Source: Acidobacteriota bacterium (GTDB taxonomy: Bacteria; Acidobacteriota; Terriglobia; Terriglobales; Acidobacteriaceae). Taken from it: a DNA stretch of 64,000 nucleotides. The stretch is from the NCBI GenBank assembly GCA_025359885.1, contig JANYDG010000106.1:1-64000 (forward strand), written 5' to 3'. Below, in pieces: positions 19,934 through 30,206 of this stretch; position 1 is the first letter of the stretch, and each line of letters starts with the position of its first letter. A program made the position numbers and the translations under genes. The notes under the pieces were generated by a model, which had not been told where the DNA came from, searched no databases, and worked only from the letters and a program-made list of their open reading frames with translations.

Positions 19934-21544
19934 ATGCTGGATTTACCCGGGTTGCGGAAGATTTTGATTTTTGGAGTCATGGGAGTTTCCTGCGTGGGAA
20001 TGTTTGCGGCCAAGGTTGGGCCTGCGAATTCGCAATTTACCGCGGACGTGATTGTGTACGGGGGCACGCCGGCGGGCATCATGGCGGCTGTGGAGGCTGG
20101 CAGTCACGGTAAGCGTGTGTTGCTTTTGGAGCGGTCGCAGCATATCGGCGGCATGATGACCAACGGGTTGGGGTATACGGATCGCTACGCAGACAAGGCA
20201 ATCGGGGGGCTTCCGGCGAGCTTTTTCCAGCAGGTGCTGGCGTTGTATGGCGGGAAGAAATCAGTGGCCGGGAAGGCGAGTGCGATGGGGCACCTGTTTG
20301 AGCCGCACATCGCCGAAGCGGCGTTTGAGGCGATGCTGGACCCGCAGCCGCGAGTGACGGTCATGCTCGGCGTTTCGCTGGGAGACGTGCAGATGACGGG
20401 AAGGCGGATTGCGAGCCTGGATGACGATAAAGGCGTGACGTATGCAGCGGCGGAATTCATCGATGCGAGTTACACGGGCGATCTTATGGCGGCCGCGCAT
20501 GTGAGTTACACGGTGGGTCGAGAGTCTTCAGGGCAGTATGGGGAAGACTTAGCGGGGGTGGGCCCGGCGCAAAGGATGGGGAATCAGCCTTTGAGTCCGT
20601 ATATGGTTGCGGGCGACTCGACGAGTGGTTTGATTGCTCATGTAAACGCGGGGCCTTTGGCTGCGGCGGGGAGTGAGGACAAGACGCTGATGGGCTACAA
20701 CTACCGGGTTTGCCTGAGCTCTGACCCGGCCAACCAGATTCCGATTCAGGCCCCGGATAACTATGACGCGGCAGAGTATGAATTAATGGGCCGGATCGCG
20801 CTGGCGGAGAACCCGGTGCTGGTGCCGAAGTATTATCTGGATGCGAATTCGCTGCCGAATCAGAAGTTTGACTGGAACAATACGCGGTCGTTCTTTTCAT
20901 CGGATGACGTGGGGGCAAACAAGGGCTATGCGGATGGGGGTGGGCAGAAGCGCGCGCAGCTTGAAGCCAGGCAGAGACACTACCAGCAAGGGCTGTTTTA
21001 TTTTCTGGCGACCGACCCGCGAATCCCTGCGGATGTGCAGAACTGGGTGAGGGGCATGGGCCTTTGCAAGGATGAGTTTACCGACAACGGGGGCTGGCCG
21101 CGCCAGATTTATGTGCGCGAAGCGCGACGGATGCTGGGAACGTACGTGTTGACGGAGCAGGATTTGAAGTTGCAGACGGTGATTGTGGATTCGATTGGAT
21201 TGGGAGGGTATGCGTCGGACGACCATCTGCACCACATTGTTGCAATGAATGGTGGAGTGTCGTTTGAGAACAGTCGCGGTTTTCAGCCAACGCCTTATCC
21301 GATTCCGTACCGGGTCTTGACGCACAGGATGAGCGAGACGACGAATCTGCTGGTGCCGGTGGCGGTGTCTGCTTCGCATACCGCGTATGACTCGCTGCGG
21401 ATCGAGACGACCTACATGATTATGGGTCAGGCCGCGGGAGCAGGCGCTTCGCTGGCGATAGACGAGAGTGTGCCGGTGCAGCGCGTGGATACGGGGGCGT
21501 TGCAGACGCTGCTGGTGGGCGAGGGAGTCGTGGTGGCTTTTTAG
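19934..21544 (+). CDS. secreted FAD-dependent oxidoreductase
   Basis: VIVYGGTPAGIMAAVEAGSHGKRVLLLERSQHIGGMMTNGLGYTD; N-terminal hydrophobic leader. Confidence 0.88.
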   Translation: MLDLPGLRKILIFGVMGVSCVGMFAAKVGPANSQFTADVIVYGGTPAGIMAAVEAGSHGKRVLLLERSQHIGGMMTNGLGYTDRYADKAIGGLPASFFQQVLALYGGKKSVAGKASAMGHLFEPHIAEAAFEAMLDPQPRVTVMLGVSLGDVQMTGRRIASLDDDKGVTYAAAEFIDASYTGDLMAAAHVSYTVGRESSGQYGEDLAGVGPAQRMGNQPLSPYMVAGDSTSGLIAHVNAGPLAAAGSEDKTLMGYNYRVCLSSDPANQIPIQAPDNYDAAEYELMGRIALAENPVLVPKYYLDANSLPNQKFDWNNTRSFFSSDDVGANKGYADGGGQKRAQLEARQRHYQQGLFYFLATDPRIPADVQNWVRGMGLCKDEFTDNGGWPRQIYVREARRMLGTYVLTEQDLKLQTVIVDSIGLGGYASDDHLHHIVAMNGGVSFENSRGFQPTPYPIPYRVLTHRMSETTNLLVPVAVSASHTAYDSLRIETTYMIMGQAAGAGASLAIDESVPVQRVDTGALQTLLVGEGVVVAF

Positions 21545-21587
21545 CAAAACATGGGGTGGTATTTGTGATTCCCACGCTAGCCACAAA

Positions 21588-21673
21588 CGCCCCACGGACG
21601 AAGACCTGTCCGTGGGAACCCCTGATAAAACGCCCCACGGACGAAGACCTGTCCGTGGGGACCCCTGATAAAA
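21588..21673. repeat. two tandem 43-bp units, each with a 9-10 bp inverted repeat (CCCACGGAC...GTCCGTGGG)
   Basis: read directly: cgccccacggacgaagacctgtccgtggg(a/g)acccctgataaaa twice. Confidence 0.95.
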
Positions 21674-21745
21674 GCAAGTGCTTGGTGAGGGTGGGGCACC
21701 CGGGGCTTGTGGTGGGTGACGGAGATTCCCAACCAGGTTTATTTC

Positions 21746-22885
21746 CTACTGGTCATTGCCAGCGGGGTTTTGTACAGCGGTCAGCGTGCCCAGTTGTCCG
21801 TCCCACTCGCTATTGGGTCCTGCGGCGAAGTAGAGGGCGGTGGCGGAACCGGCAGCGCCTCCGTTACCGAAGGAGAGGCCCCAGAGGCCAGGAATCTGGA
21901 TGGGAGATCCCTTGGCATCCCGCACCTTGCCTTTGAAGTTGCCGCGAATCGGATCAAAGGCGAGAATTTCGCCGCTGCCGAAGTTGCCAACGAGAATGTC
22001 GTGGCTGAATGCACCGAAGTCTCCTGAAGCAAGGGCAAGACCCCAGGGTGCGTTGAACCATGGACCTGGCTGGAGGATCTGTGTGAGGTGGCCATCGGGA
22101 CGAAAGACTTCGACGGCGCCGAGCCCGACACCGGGTACTTCATCGTGGCGTGCAGCATCCCGCTCAGCATAGGCAACGAAGATATTTCCGCCAATGTTCT
22201 GAACATTGAACGGGGCGAAGTTATGCGGGACCGAGGAGTAGACCTTTCTGATTTCCGTTTCTATTTCTGGGACATGGTTGAAGGAACTATCGAAGACCTC
22301 GACGATACCTTTGCGGAAGTTAGCGACGTAGAGGTAGTTTGCCAGGGGATTGCCGTTGATGCTGGCCGCACCCATGGTGATGCCCTTGAAGACGGCGTTC
22401 TTTTCCTTGACGAGAATGACAGCGTTGGTGAGGGAGACGCCGGGGTTCCAGCCGGAGATGGTGCCGTCTTCAGTGGCAAACAGAAACAGAGCGGGCTTGC
22501 CGGGGGCAACAGGGAAGTCGGATGTTCCGTTGAAGATGGTGCCGGTGGGGGTGCCTGTTGAGCTTACGCTGGGGTCTGCGGGGGGGATGGTGACGACGAG
22601 GGACTTTGCTGCGCCGGTTCCGTCGTAAAGGGTGGAGAGGCCGGTGCCGTTGTCAGAGACCCACCATGGGCCTGCGGAGGAGCGGGAAAGCCCCCAGGCG
22701 TTGACGAGGTTGGTGTCGGTGTTGGCTGCCTGACCACTCACGTTTGAAGTGAGGCTGGTGAGGGTGTAGGCCTGAACCGGCTCAGGGGCGGATGGGTAAT
22801 TGATCTGAGCTCGCTGCTGGGAAAGTCCGAGGGGGGCAATCGCCAGGGCCACAGCACCTGCGATTGCGAGATTGCGATTCATCAT
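21746..22885 (-). CDS. TIGR03118-family secreted protein (NHL/beta-propeller-like)
   Basis: signal peptide; LVNAWGLSRSSAGPWWVSDNGTGLSTLYDG...; FNAPWGLALA; LWGLSFGNGGAAG motifs typical of this family. Confidence 0.8.
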   Translation of the reverse strand: MMNRNLAIAGAVALAIAPLGLSQQRAQINYPSAPEPVQAYTLTSLTSNVSGQAANTDTNLVNAWGLSRSSAGPWWVSDNGTGLSTLYDGTGAAKSLVVTIPPADPSVSSTGTPTGTIFNGTSDFPVAPGKPALFLFATEDGTISGWNPGVSLTNAVILVKEKNAVFKGITMGAASINGNPLANYLYVANFRKGIVEVFDSSFNHVPEIETEIRKVYSSVPHNFAPFNVQNIGGNIFVAYAERDAARHDEVPGVGLGAVEVFRPDGHLTQILQPGPWFNAPWGLALASGDFGAFSHDILVGNFGSGEILAFDPIRGNFKGKVRDAKGSPIQIPGLWGLSFGNGGAAGSATALYFAAGPNSEWDGQLGTLTAVQNPAGNDQ

Positions 22886-23152
22886 GGAGTCCTACCTCTC
22901 TACAAATCCGCCGGGGGTTTCCCGGCCAATTGCAACTCTACGGAGGAGGCGCGCGATGGATGTCACCAAATTGTCAGAACTTTGTGATAGTTCGGTTGCA
23001 TTTGATGAGGGTGTGCAGGCAGAGCTTTTTGAATCTCATTCGAATTCAGGCAGAGGAGATAGTTCGGGCCTTTGGCCGTTCGGATTTTGTGTTTCTACGA
23101 CCGCTGGGGCGTTGTGCCTGGCTGGTATGAAGCGGGCCTTTGGCCCTGATTG

Positions 23153-25591
23153 CTATTGGTGGCGGTAGTCGGTGAAGGGTTGGGAAAGGTTATTGGTGCC
23201 GCCGAGGGGGAGGCTGATGGCTTCGTTGGGACCGATGAGGTAGAAGGCAGCGGGGGTGGAGGTGTTGCTGGGGAAGAGAAGGAAGCGGCCGTGGACTCCC
23301 GACGTAGCGGTGGCCTGGATGGAGTCGGCGATGGCCTGGTCGACGATGGTGTCGCCTTGCTGGTTCTGATCGAGAGTGCCGGAGATGGAGCCGAGGCCTT
23401 TGGAGATGACTTCGCCGCTGAGGGCCTGGAATTTTGAATCGACGTACCAGCGAGTTCCTGCGGAGTAGCCGCCGGTGAATCCGGCGAGGGTGAAGTTGCC
23501 GCCGATGGGGACGATTTGTTGCTGGAGGCGCATGAGGACCTGGTCGGTGGAGTCGTAGAGTGCGAAGCCGGCGTTGACTCCGCTGAGGTAGCCGCATGGC
23601 GCGCAGTGACCGTTGACCATGACGGCGAAGCGGCCGGTTGCGTCGACGGTGTAGGTGCCGCTGCCGGAGGTGGTGGTGGCGACGCCTTTGCTGCTGCTGT
23701 CGCCGGTTGAGGTGAAGGTGCCTTTGCCATTCCAGACAGTGACGTCGATGGCGAAGGCGGTGCTCTCGGTGGGGGTCTGCGCGTCGGCGAGGAAGTACTG
23801 GGAATCGACGCTGGAGCCGGTGAGGAAGATGTTGCTGAAGGTGGAGTTGGCGCGCCGGAAGGCTCCGCCGGAGAGGACCGGGGCGTATGCGACGACGTTG
23901 GTTGGGTTTGCGTCGTCGATCTGGAGCAGGACCATGTAGGAGGTGCCGGCAGGGTAGAAGACGAAGTTGGAGCCTGAGCCTGAGCCGCCACTGCTGAGGT
24001 GGAAGGTACCTCGGCCGGTGGGGGTTCCGACGGTGGGTTTAGGCAGGGTGTAGGTACCGGTGAGGCCGGTTGCGGCGGTGTAGAGGTTGAGGAAGTTACC
24101 AGCCGCGTCGACGCCGTCTTTGTTCTGATCGACTTTGCCGGTGACGGTGCTGATGCCGTTGAGGGTGAGGAATCCGACGGCGGTGTGGCGGAAATCTGGC
24201 AGGTTGAGGGCGGGGTTGATCTTGCGGCCGGCCATACCGAAGGCCCAGGTTCCTTTGACGCTGAGTGGGGTTGGGTTGGCGGTTTGGAGGTAGATGGCCC
24301 CGGAGGCGGTTTGGTTGGAGGGATCGTCTTCGATGATGGTGCCGCGCACGCTTTGGCCTGTTTTGGTGAAGGAATCGAGGGCGAAGCAGAAGGAGTTGTT
24401 CTGGGTGGTGCCGCCGACGGAGGTGGGCGGAATGGCGATGCTCATGCGGCCGCGGCCATCCGAGCCGACGGTGTAGGTGCCGGTGAAAGTGTCCTGTGCC
24501 TCGGTGGGATAAGTGGGACCGTTCGAGTCCATGACGCCGTTGCGGATGTTTCCCAGGCCATCGGCGTTGAAGCTGCCGATACTGGTGAAGCGCTCGTTGG
24601 TGACGAGGTTGAAGCGATTGAGGGAGAAGGTGTAGACGCCGTGGAGTTCGACGAGGGCAGTGCTTTGGTGGTCGTTGGTGCAGGTGGAGATGGCGGGGTT
24701 GGCGACGAGAGTGAAGGCGGCGGTGGCGACGTTGAGGGCGGAGTCAGTGACTTTGATGTTGAGGATGGTGGTGCCTGGGACGGCGGGGGATCCGGAGAGG
24801 ATACCGGAGGAGCTGAGGGAGATGCCCTGAGGCGGCCTGGGGCTGACGCTCCACTTGTAGCCGGAGGCCGAGCCGCCGGTGGCGGAGAGGGTCTTTGCGT
24901 AGGTGATGCCCTGGTAGCCGACGGGCAGGGTGAGGCCGGAAGTGAGGATGAGTTGAGGGCCAACGATCACGGAGAGGTTGGCGGTGGCAAGGTTGTGGGC
25001 CCCATCGGTGACCTTTGCGGTAAAGCTGGCAGCGCCGGTTGCGCTGGGAATTCCGCTGAGGATGCCAGCGCTTGAGAGGGTGAGACCGGCGGGAAGTGTG
25101 CCGACGGTGATTGTCCATTGATGAGGATTGCCGGAGCCACCGTTGGCGAGTAACTGGGTGGAGTATTTGGTGCCGACGTAGGGGGTCTTGAGCGCGGAGG
25201 TGGTGATGGTGAGGGCAGGCTTGACGGTGAGGGTGAGTATGGCGGTCGCGGTATTGGAGGCGGAATCCTTGAGGGTGACGGTGAAGGAGGAAACCCCGGC
25301 GGTGGAGGGTTTGCCGGAGAGGACGCCCGCGGTGGAAAGGGTGATGGGGCTGGGGGGCGCTCCGGAGGAGATAGTCCAGACATAGCCGGAGCCGGTGCCG
25401 CCGGTGGCGGCGAGGGTAGCCGTGTAAGGGGAGCCGACGTAGGCAGGGGGGAGGGTGGTGGTGGTGATTGCCAGGGTGGTGGCGACAGCCTGGATTGGGA
25501 GGCCAGCGAGGGTGGCCAGGGCGCAGGTGAGGAGCATCCAAAAGCTGGTACGGGGGGACAGGGTAGGGATGGAGGTGCGGTTGGTAGGCAT
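23153..25591 (-). CDS. large secreted protein with three putative Ig (He_PIG-like) repeats and a beta-rich C-terminal region
   Basis: repeats LTTTTLPPAYVGSPYTATLAATGGTGSGYVWTISSG... LSTAGVLSGKPSTAG; start at MPTNRTSIPTL inferred from signal peptide. Confidence 0.8.
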   Translation of the reverse strand: MPTNRTSIPTLSPRTSFWMLLTCALATLAGLPIQAVATTLAITTTTLPPAYVGSPYTATLAATGGTGSGYVWTISSGAPPSPITLSTAGVLSGKPSTAGVSSFTVTLKDSASNTATAILTLTVKPALTITTSALKTPYVGTKYSTQLLANGGSGNPHQWTITVGTLPAGLTLSSAGILSGIPSATGAASFTAKVTDGAHNLATANLSVIVGPQLILTSGLTLPVGYQGITYAKTLSATGGSASGYKWSVSPRPPQGISLSSSGILSGSPAVPGTTILNIKVTDSALNVATAAFTLVANPAISTCTNDHQSTALVELHGVYTFSLNRFNLVTNERFTSIGSFNADGLGNIRNGVMDSNGPTYPTEAQDTFTGTYTVGSDGRGRMSIAIPPTSVGGTTQNNSFCFALDSFTKTGQSVRGTIIEDDPSNQTASGAIYLQTANPTPLSVKGTWAFGMAGRKINPALNLPDFRHTAVGFLTLNGISTVTGKVDQNKDGVDAAGNFLNLYTAATGLTGTYTLPKPTVGTPTGRGTFHLSSGGSGSGSNFVFYPAGTSYMVLLQIDDANPTNVVAYAPVLSGGAFRRANSTFSNIFLTGSSVDSQYFLADAQTPTESTAFAIDVTVWNGKGTFTSTGDSSSKGVATTTSGSGTYTVDATGRFAVMVNGHCAPCGYLSGVNAGFALYDSTDQVLMRLQQQIVPIGGNFTLAGFTGGYSAGTRWYVDSKFQALSGEVISKGLGSISGTLDQNQQGDTIVDQAIADSIQATATSGVHGRFLLFPSNTSTPAAFYLIGPNEAISLPLGGTNNLSQPFTDYRHQ

Positions 25592-25833
25592 TCTGGACTC
25601 TCCTGCAGGTGATTTGCGCGGGGCTGGCTTTGATTGATTCTGCGTGTTTTGGGGGAGAATGCCCTCATGGCGATTTGACTTTCCCCGGGGTCGGGGGGAA
25701 TACTGGGTGGGATGTTGATTGCTCGCCAGACCGGGATTGTCCATTGCGCCATGTGTATGTGCATGCGTGAGGGATTCGTGTCCGTGGCGGGGAGCATGCG
25801 AAAGCGGTAATTCGCAGCAGATTTCAGCCAGAG

Positions 25834-25876
25834 CGGCCCGAGTCCCTGATACGGATTCGGGCCGTTTTGTTTTTTT
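25834..25876 (+). terminator. strong intrinsic terminator with no annotated + strand gene upstream
   Basis: CGGCCCGAGTCC ctgatac GGATTCGGGCCG followed by TTTTGTTTTTTT. Confidence 0.85.
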
Positions 25877-25940
25877 GGGGCTAGCGGGTTAGCGAGTCAG
25901 CAAATTAGCGGCTATTGTGGTTGGGACGTGGGGAGAAGCG

Positions 25941-25965
25941 GATCCTTCGCTTTGCTCAGGATGAC
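25941..25965. repeat. 25-bp dispersed repeat copy (gatccttcgctttgctcaggatgac)
   Basis: 24/25 identity with 42594..42618. Confidence 0.85.
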
Positions 25966-25978
25966 CAAGGCAGTGTGA

Positions 25979-27334
<1,356 letters not shown>

Positions 27335-27366
27335 AGTGCAAGGGAAATGATGCTCCGGGTTTTGTG

Positions 27367-27400
27367 GTGCCCCATGTCCGAAGGTCCGGACCTGGGGCAC
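27367..27400. repeat. palindromic element GTGCCCCATGTCCG aaggtc CGGACCTGGGGCAC
   Basis: 14-bp arms with one mismatch, between metY and metX. Confidence 0.85.
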
Positions 27401-27429
27401 CCGGCAAGGGTTAGAAGCATGAGGGTGGA

Positions 27430-28629
27430 TTGAGCGTTTTGGAGAAGGCTGCGGTGGTGGTGCCGACGTATGAGGGGGATTTTGTGCTTCAGGAGGATTT
27501 GCTTCTGGAGTGCGGTCGGACGCTGGTTCGTCCGGTGTTGCATTATGCGGTGTATGGTCGGTTGAATGAGGCTCGCAGCAATGCGGTGCTGGTGTGCCAT
27601 GCGCTTTCGGGATCGGCGCTGGTGGGCGGGTGGTGGCCGGAGTTATTTGGTGACGAAAGCAAGTCAGCGGGTGATCGAATTGGCGAGTTAGCGGGTGATG
27701 GGGAGGACGGAGGAGTCCGCTCCGCGACTGGAATTGTCGATCTTTCCCGGGACTGCGTGGTTTGTGTGAACCTGCTGGGTTCCTGCTATGGGTCAACCGG
27801 GCCGGGTTCGCTGGACCCGGAGACGGGGTCGGTTTACGGGCGCAATTTTCCGTTGGTCTCGATTCGCGATAACGTGCGGGCGCAGGCACAACTGCTGGAT
27901 TCGCTGTGCATTGCGAAGATTCCGCTGGCGATTGGCGGGTCGATTGGGGCGATGCAGGCGCTGGAGTGGACGATTCTGTACCCGGAGCGGGTGGAGCGGG
28001 CGGTGGTCATTGCGGTGGCTCCGCTGAATGCGATGGGGCTGGCGTTGAACCATTTGCAGCGGCAGGCGATTGTGGACGACCCGGACTGGCAGGGTGGGAA
28101 TTACACGGCTGGGCAGCAGACGGGCGAAGGGGGCAACAGTTTCAAGGGGCTGGCGCTGGCGCGACGGATTGCGATGCTGAGTTACAAATCTCCGGTGCTG
28201 TTTGCGGAACGTTTTGGGCGTAATCCCAACCGGAACGGGGAGGACCCGTGGGGGCTGGGAAATGACGGCGAGGGGTTGATTGGCGGGCGATTTGATGTGG
28301 GCGGGTTTCTGGACTACCAGGGGCGGCGTTTTTTGGAGCGATTTGACGCGAACAGCTACCTGGCGATTTTGCGGATGATGGACACATGGGATCCGGCGCG
28401 GGGATATCGTACGGCTGAGGAGGCTTACGGACGGATTCTGGCGCGTCTAACGTTCGTAGGAATCAGCTCGGACTGGCTTTTTCCTCCGGGTGACGTGCAA
28501 ATTTTAGCGAAGACCATACAGGCAGCCGGGGTGGCGGCAGAGTATTGTGAAATGAAGACAGACCACGGACACGACGCATTTTTAGCCGAGCAGGTAGAAC
28601 TGGTTCGCCTATTGAATTTGGCGGAATAG
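27430..28629 (+). CDS. metX: homoserine O-acetyltransferase
   Basis: alpha/beta hydrolase: CHALSGSALVGGWW, LLGSCYGSTGP, AIGGSIGAMQALEW nucleophile elbow, C-terminal DHGHDAFL; TTG start given by ORF track. Confidence 0.93.
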   Translation: MSVLEKAAVVVPTYEGDFVLQEDLLLECGRTLVRPVLHYAVYGRLNEARSNAVLVCHALSGSALVGGWWPELFGDESKSAGDRIGELAGDGEDGGVRSATGIVDLSRDCVVCVNLLGSCYGSTGPGSLDPETGSVYGRNFPLVSIRDNVRAQAQLLDSLCIAKIPLAIGGSIGAMQALEWTILYPERVERAVVIAVAPLNAMGLALNHLQRQAIVDDPDWQGGNYTAGQQTGEGGNSFKGLALARRIAMLSYKSPVLFAERFGRNPNRNGEDPWGLGNDGEGLIGGRFDVGGFLDYQGRRFLERFDANSYLAILRMMDTWDPARGYRTAEEAYGRILARLTFVGISSDWLFPPGDVQILAKTIQAAGVAAEYCEMKTDHGHDAFLAEQVELVRLLNLAE

Positions 28630-28650
28630 TTGCTGGTTTTGATTCGCCGC

Positions 28651-28679
28651 TTGTCACATGGCTCTGGTGTTTCTATAAT
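28651..28679 (+). promoter_or_regulatory. sigma70-like promoter TTGTCA-17 bp-TATAAT
   Basis: cttgtcacatggctctggtgtttctataatc; exact 17-bp spacer. Confidence 0.7.
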
Positions 28680-28814
28680 CCCGATTACGCTGCATGGAAG
28701 ACGGGGCCCGGAAAGCGGTTACCCCGAGCGGCTGATGCCGAGACAGAGTTGGCATCGGTTTCCAGCGCGAGTGAAGTACTTGACAGCTATTTTTTGATCT
28801 CCCAGGAGCATTGA

Positions 28815-30137
28815 ATGAAGAAGTTTATCCTCGCGCCCGTATTCGCATCCGCACTCGTGCTGGCAGGCGCAAGCCTAGTCCCCGCGACCACCGTTCTGGC
28901 TCAGGCATCTGACCAGATCACCATCAAAGATCCTGCGGAGTTCAACTCGTACCAGAATGCGATTACGCAAACCGATATGAAGGCGAAGGCTTCCTTCAGC
29001 GAGACCTTTTTGACGACCTACCCGAACAGCATCGTGAAGAAGACGGTGATGGACGGACTTGTGGATGCGTATGCCACGTTTGATCCGGTCAAGACGGTGG
29101 ATGCAGCGACCCGTTTTTTGCAGCTTGACTCGAACAATCTGAAGGCGATGTACCTGGTCGCGTTCATCAAGAAGCAGCAGGCGAATCAGGCTGCGGCGAG
29201 CAACCCATCGCAGCAGGCGCAGTTGCTGGATGACGCGGCGGCGATGGCAACGAAGGGCCTGGCAGCAACGAAGCCCGCGGACGTGAAGGACGAAGACTTC
29301 AAGAAGCAGAAGGCAACCACCGACCCGTTCTTTCACTCGGTGCTGGCTTATGATGCCATTTTTTCAAAGAAGGACCTGAAGACTGCGATTGCGGAGTTCC
29401 GCACGGAGCTGGAAATCAGCGATCCTGAGGCGACAAAGGTTGCTCCGGCGCTGAATGACACGCTGGTGCTGGGACAGACCTACACGCAGCTTGCGCCCCC
29501 GGATGCGATCAATGCGGTGTGGTTCCTGTCGCGGGCGGAGAATTTTGCTCCTGAAAACTATAAGCCGATCATCAGCAAGCAGGCCAAGTACTGGTACAAG
29601 CGTTACCACGGCAACGTCGATGGCTACGACGACGTGAAGGCCAAGTCGGCTGCGACGATCTTTCCTCCGGGCGACTACAAGATCAAGCCTGCCGATACAC
29701 CGACGGATATTGCGAACAAGGTGGTTGCCGATACTCCTGACCTGACCACGCTGGCGCTTGGTGACAAGGAATACATCCTGGCGAACGCTTCGAAGGAGAA
29801 TGCGGAGAAGCTCTGGGCGCTGGTGAAGGACCAGTTGAGCGAGGTACCAGGCACGGTGATTGCAGCGACGGCGACGCAGATCCAGGTCGCGGTGACCGAT
29901 GATGCGAAGGCGGACAAGAAGGCTGATTTCACAGTGAACATGAGGACACCTTTGGCGGACAAGGACGTACCGGCGGTGGGTTCTGAGATCAAGAACCTGG
30001 TCGGCATGTACGACTCCTACACGCAGAGCCCGGCGCAGATCATTCTTCGTGATGGTGAGATCCAGAAGGAAGAGCCAGCGAAGAAGAAGGCACCTGTCGC
30101 GCACAAGCCTTCAGCGGCGCATCACAAGGCTGGATAA
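28815..30137 (+). CDS. secreted TPR-like protein of unknown function
   Basis: signal peptide (MKKFILAPVFASALVLAGASLVPATTVLAQA); helical repeat-like body; Lys/His/Ala-rich C-terminus. Confidence 0.8.
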   Translation: MKKFILAPVFASALVLAGASLVPATTVLAQASDQITIKDPAEFNSYQNAITQTDMKAKASFSETFLTTYPNSIVKKTVMDGLVDAYATFDPVKTVDAATRFLQLDSNNLKAMYLVAFIKKQQANQAAASNPSQQAQLLDDAAAMATKGLAATKPADVKDEDFKKQKATTDPFFHSVLAYDAIFSKKDLKTAIAEFRTELEISDPEATKVAPALNDTLVLGQTYTQLAPPDAINAVWFLSRAENFAPENYKPIISKQAKYWYKRYHGNVDGYDDVKAKSAATIFPPGDYKIKPADTPTDIANKVVADTPDLTTLALGDKEYILANASKENAEKLWALVKDQLSEVPGTVIAATATQIQVAVTDDAKADKKADFTVNMRTPLADKDVPAVGSEIKNLVGMYDSYTQSPAQIILRDGEIQKEEPAKKKAPVAHKPSAAHHKAG

Positions 30138-30160
30138 CTGGCTGTTGGGTGGTTTCACGA

Positions 30161-30189
30161 AAGGCATCCCGTCTGGGGTGCCTTTTGTG
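30161..30189 (+). terminator. intrinsic terminator
   Basis: AAGGCATCCC gtct GGGGTGCCTTTTGTGT just downstream of the 28815..30137 CDS. Confidence 0.75.
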
Positions 30190-30206
30190 TTGCAGGGGAT
30201 TGTCAA

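Noticed and set aside
21588-21673. Interpretation as ordinary rho-independent terminators
   Set aside because: Strong hairpins but no T-tract after either arm; duplicated unit fits a repeat element better.
23055-23150. Two copies of cgggcctttggcc between the TIGR03118-like and Ig-repeat genes
   Set aside because: Very short palindromic string; may be a dispersed repeat but two 13-mers alone are weak evidence.
23095-23991. Pro/Ser/Thr-rich reverse ORF that looks like a mucin-like protein
   Set aside because: Alternative frame of the Ig-repeat gene on the same strand; codon-bias artefact.
23999-25075. 358-aa + strand Gly/Glu/Val-rich ORF
   Set aside because: Mirror of the Ser/Thr/Gly-rich Ig-repeat protein on the other strand; not an independent PE-PGRS-like gene.
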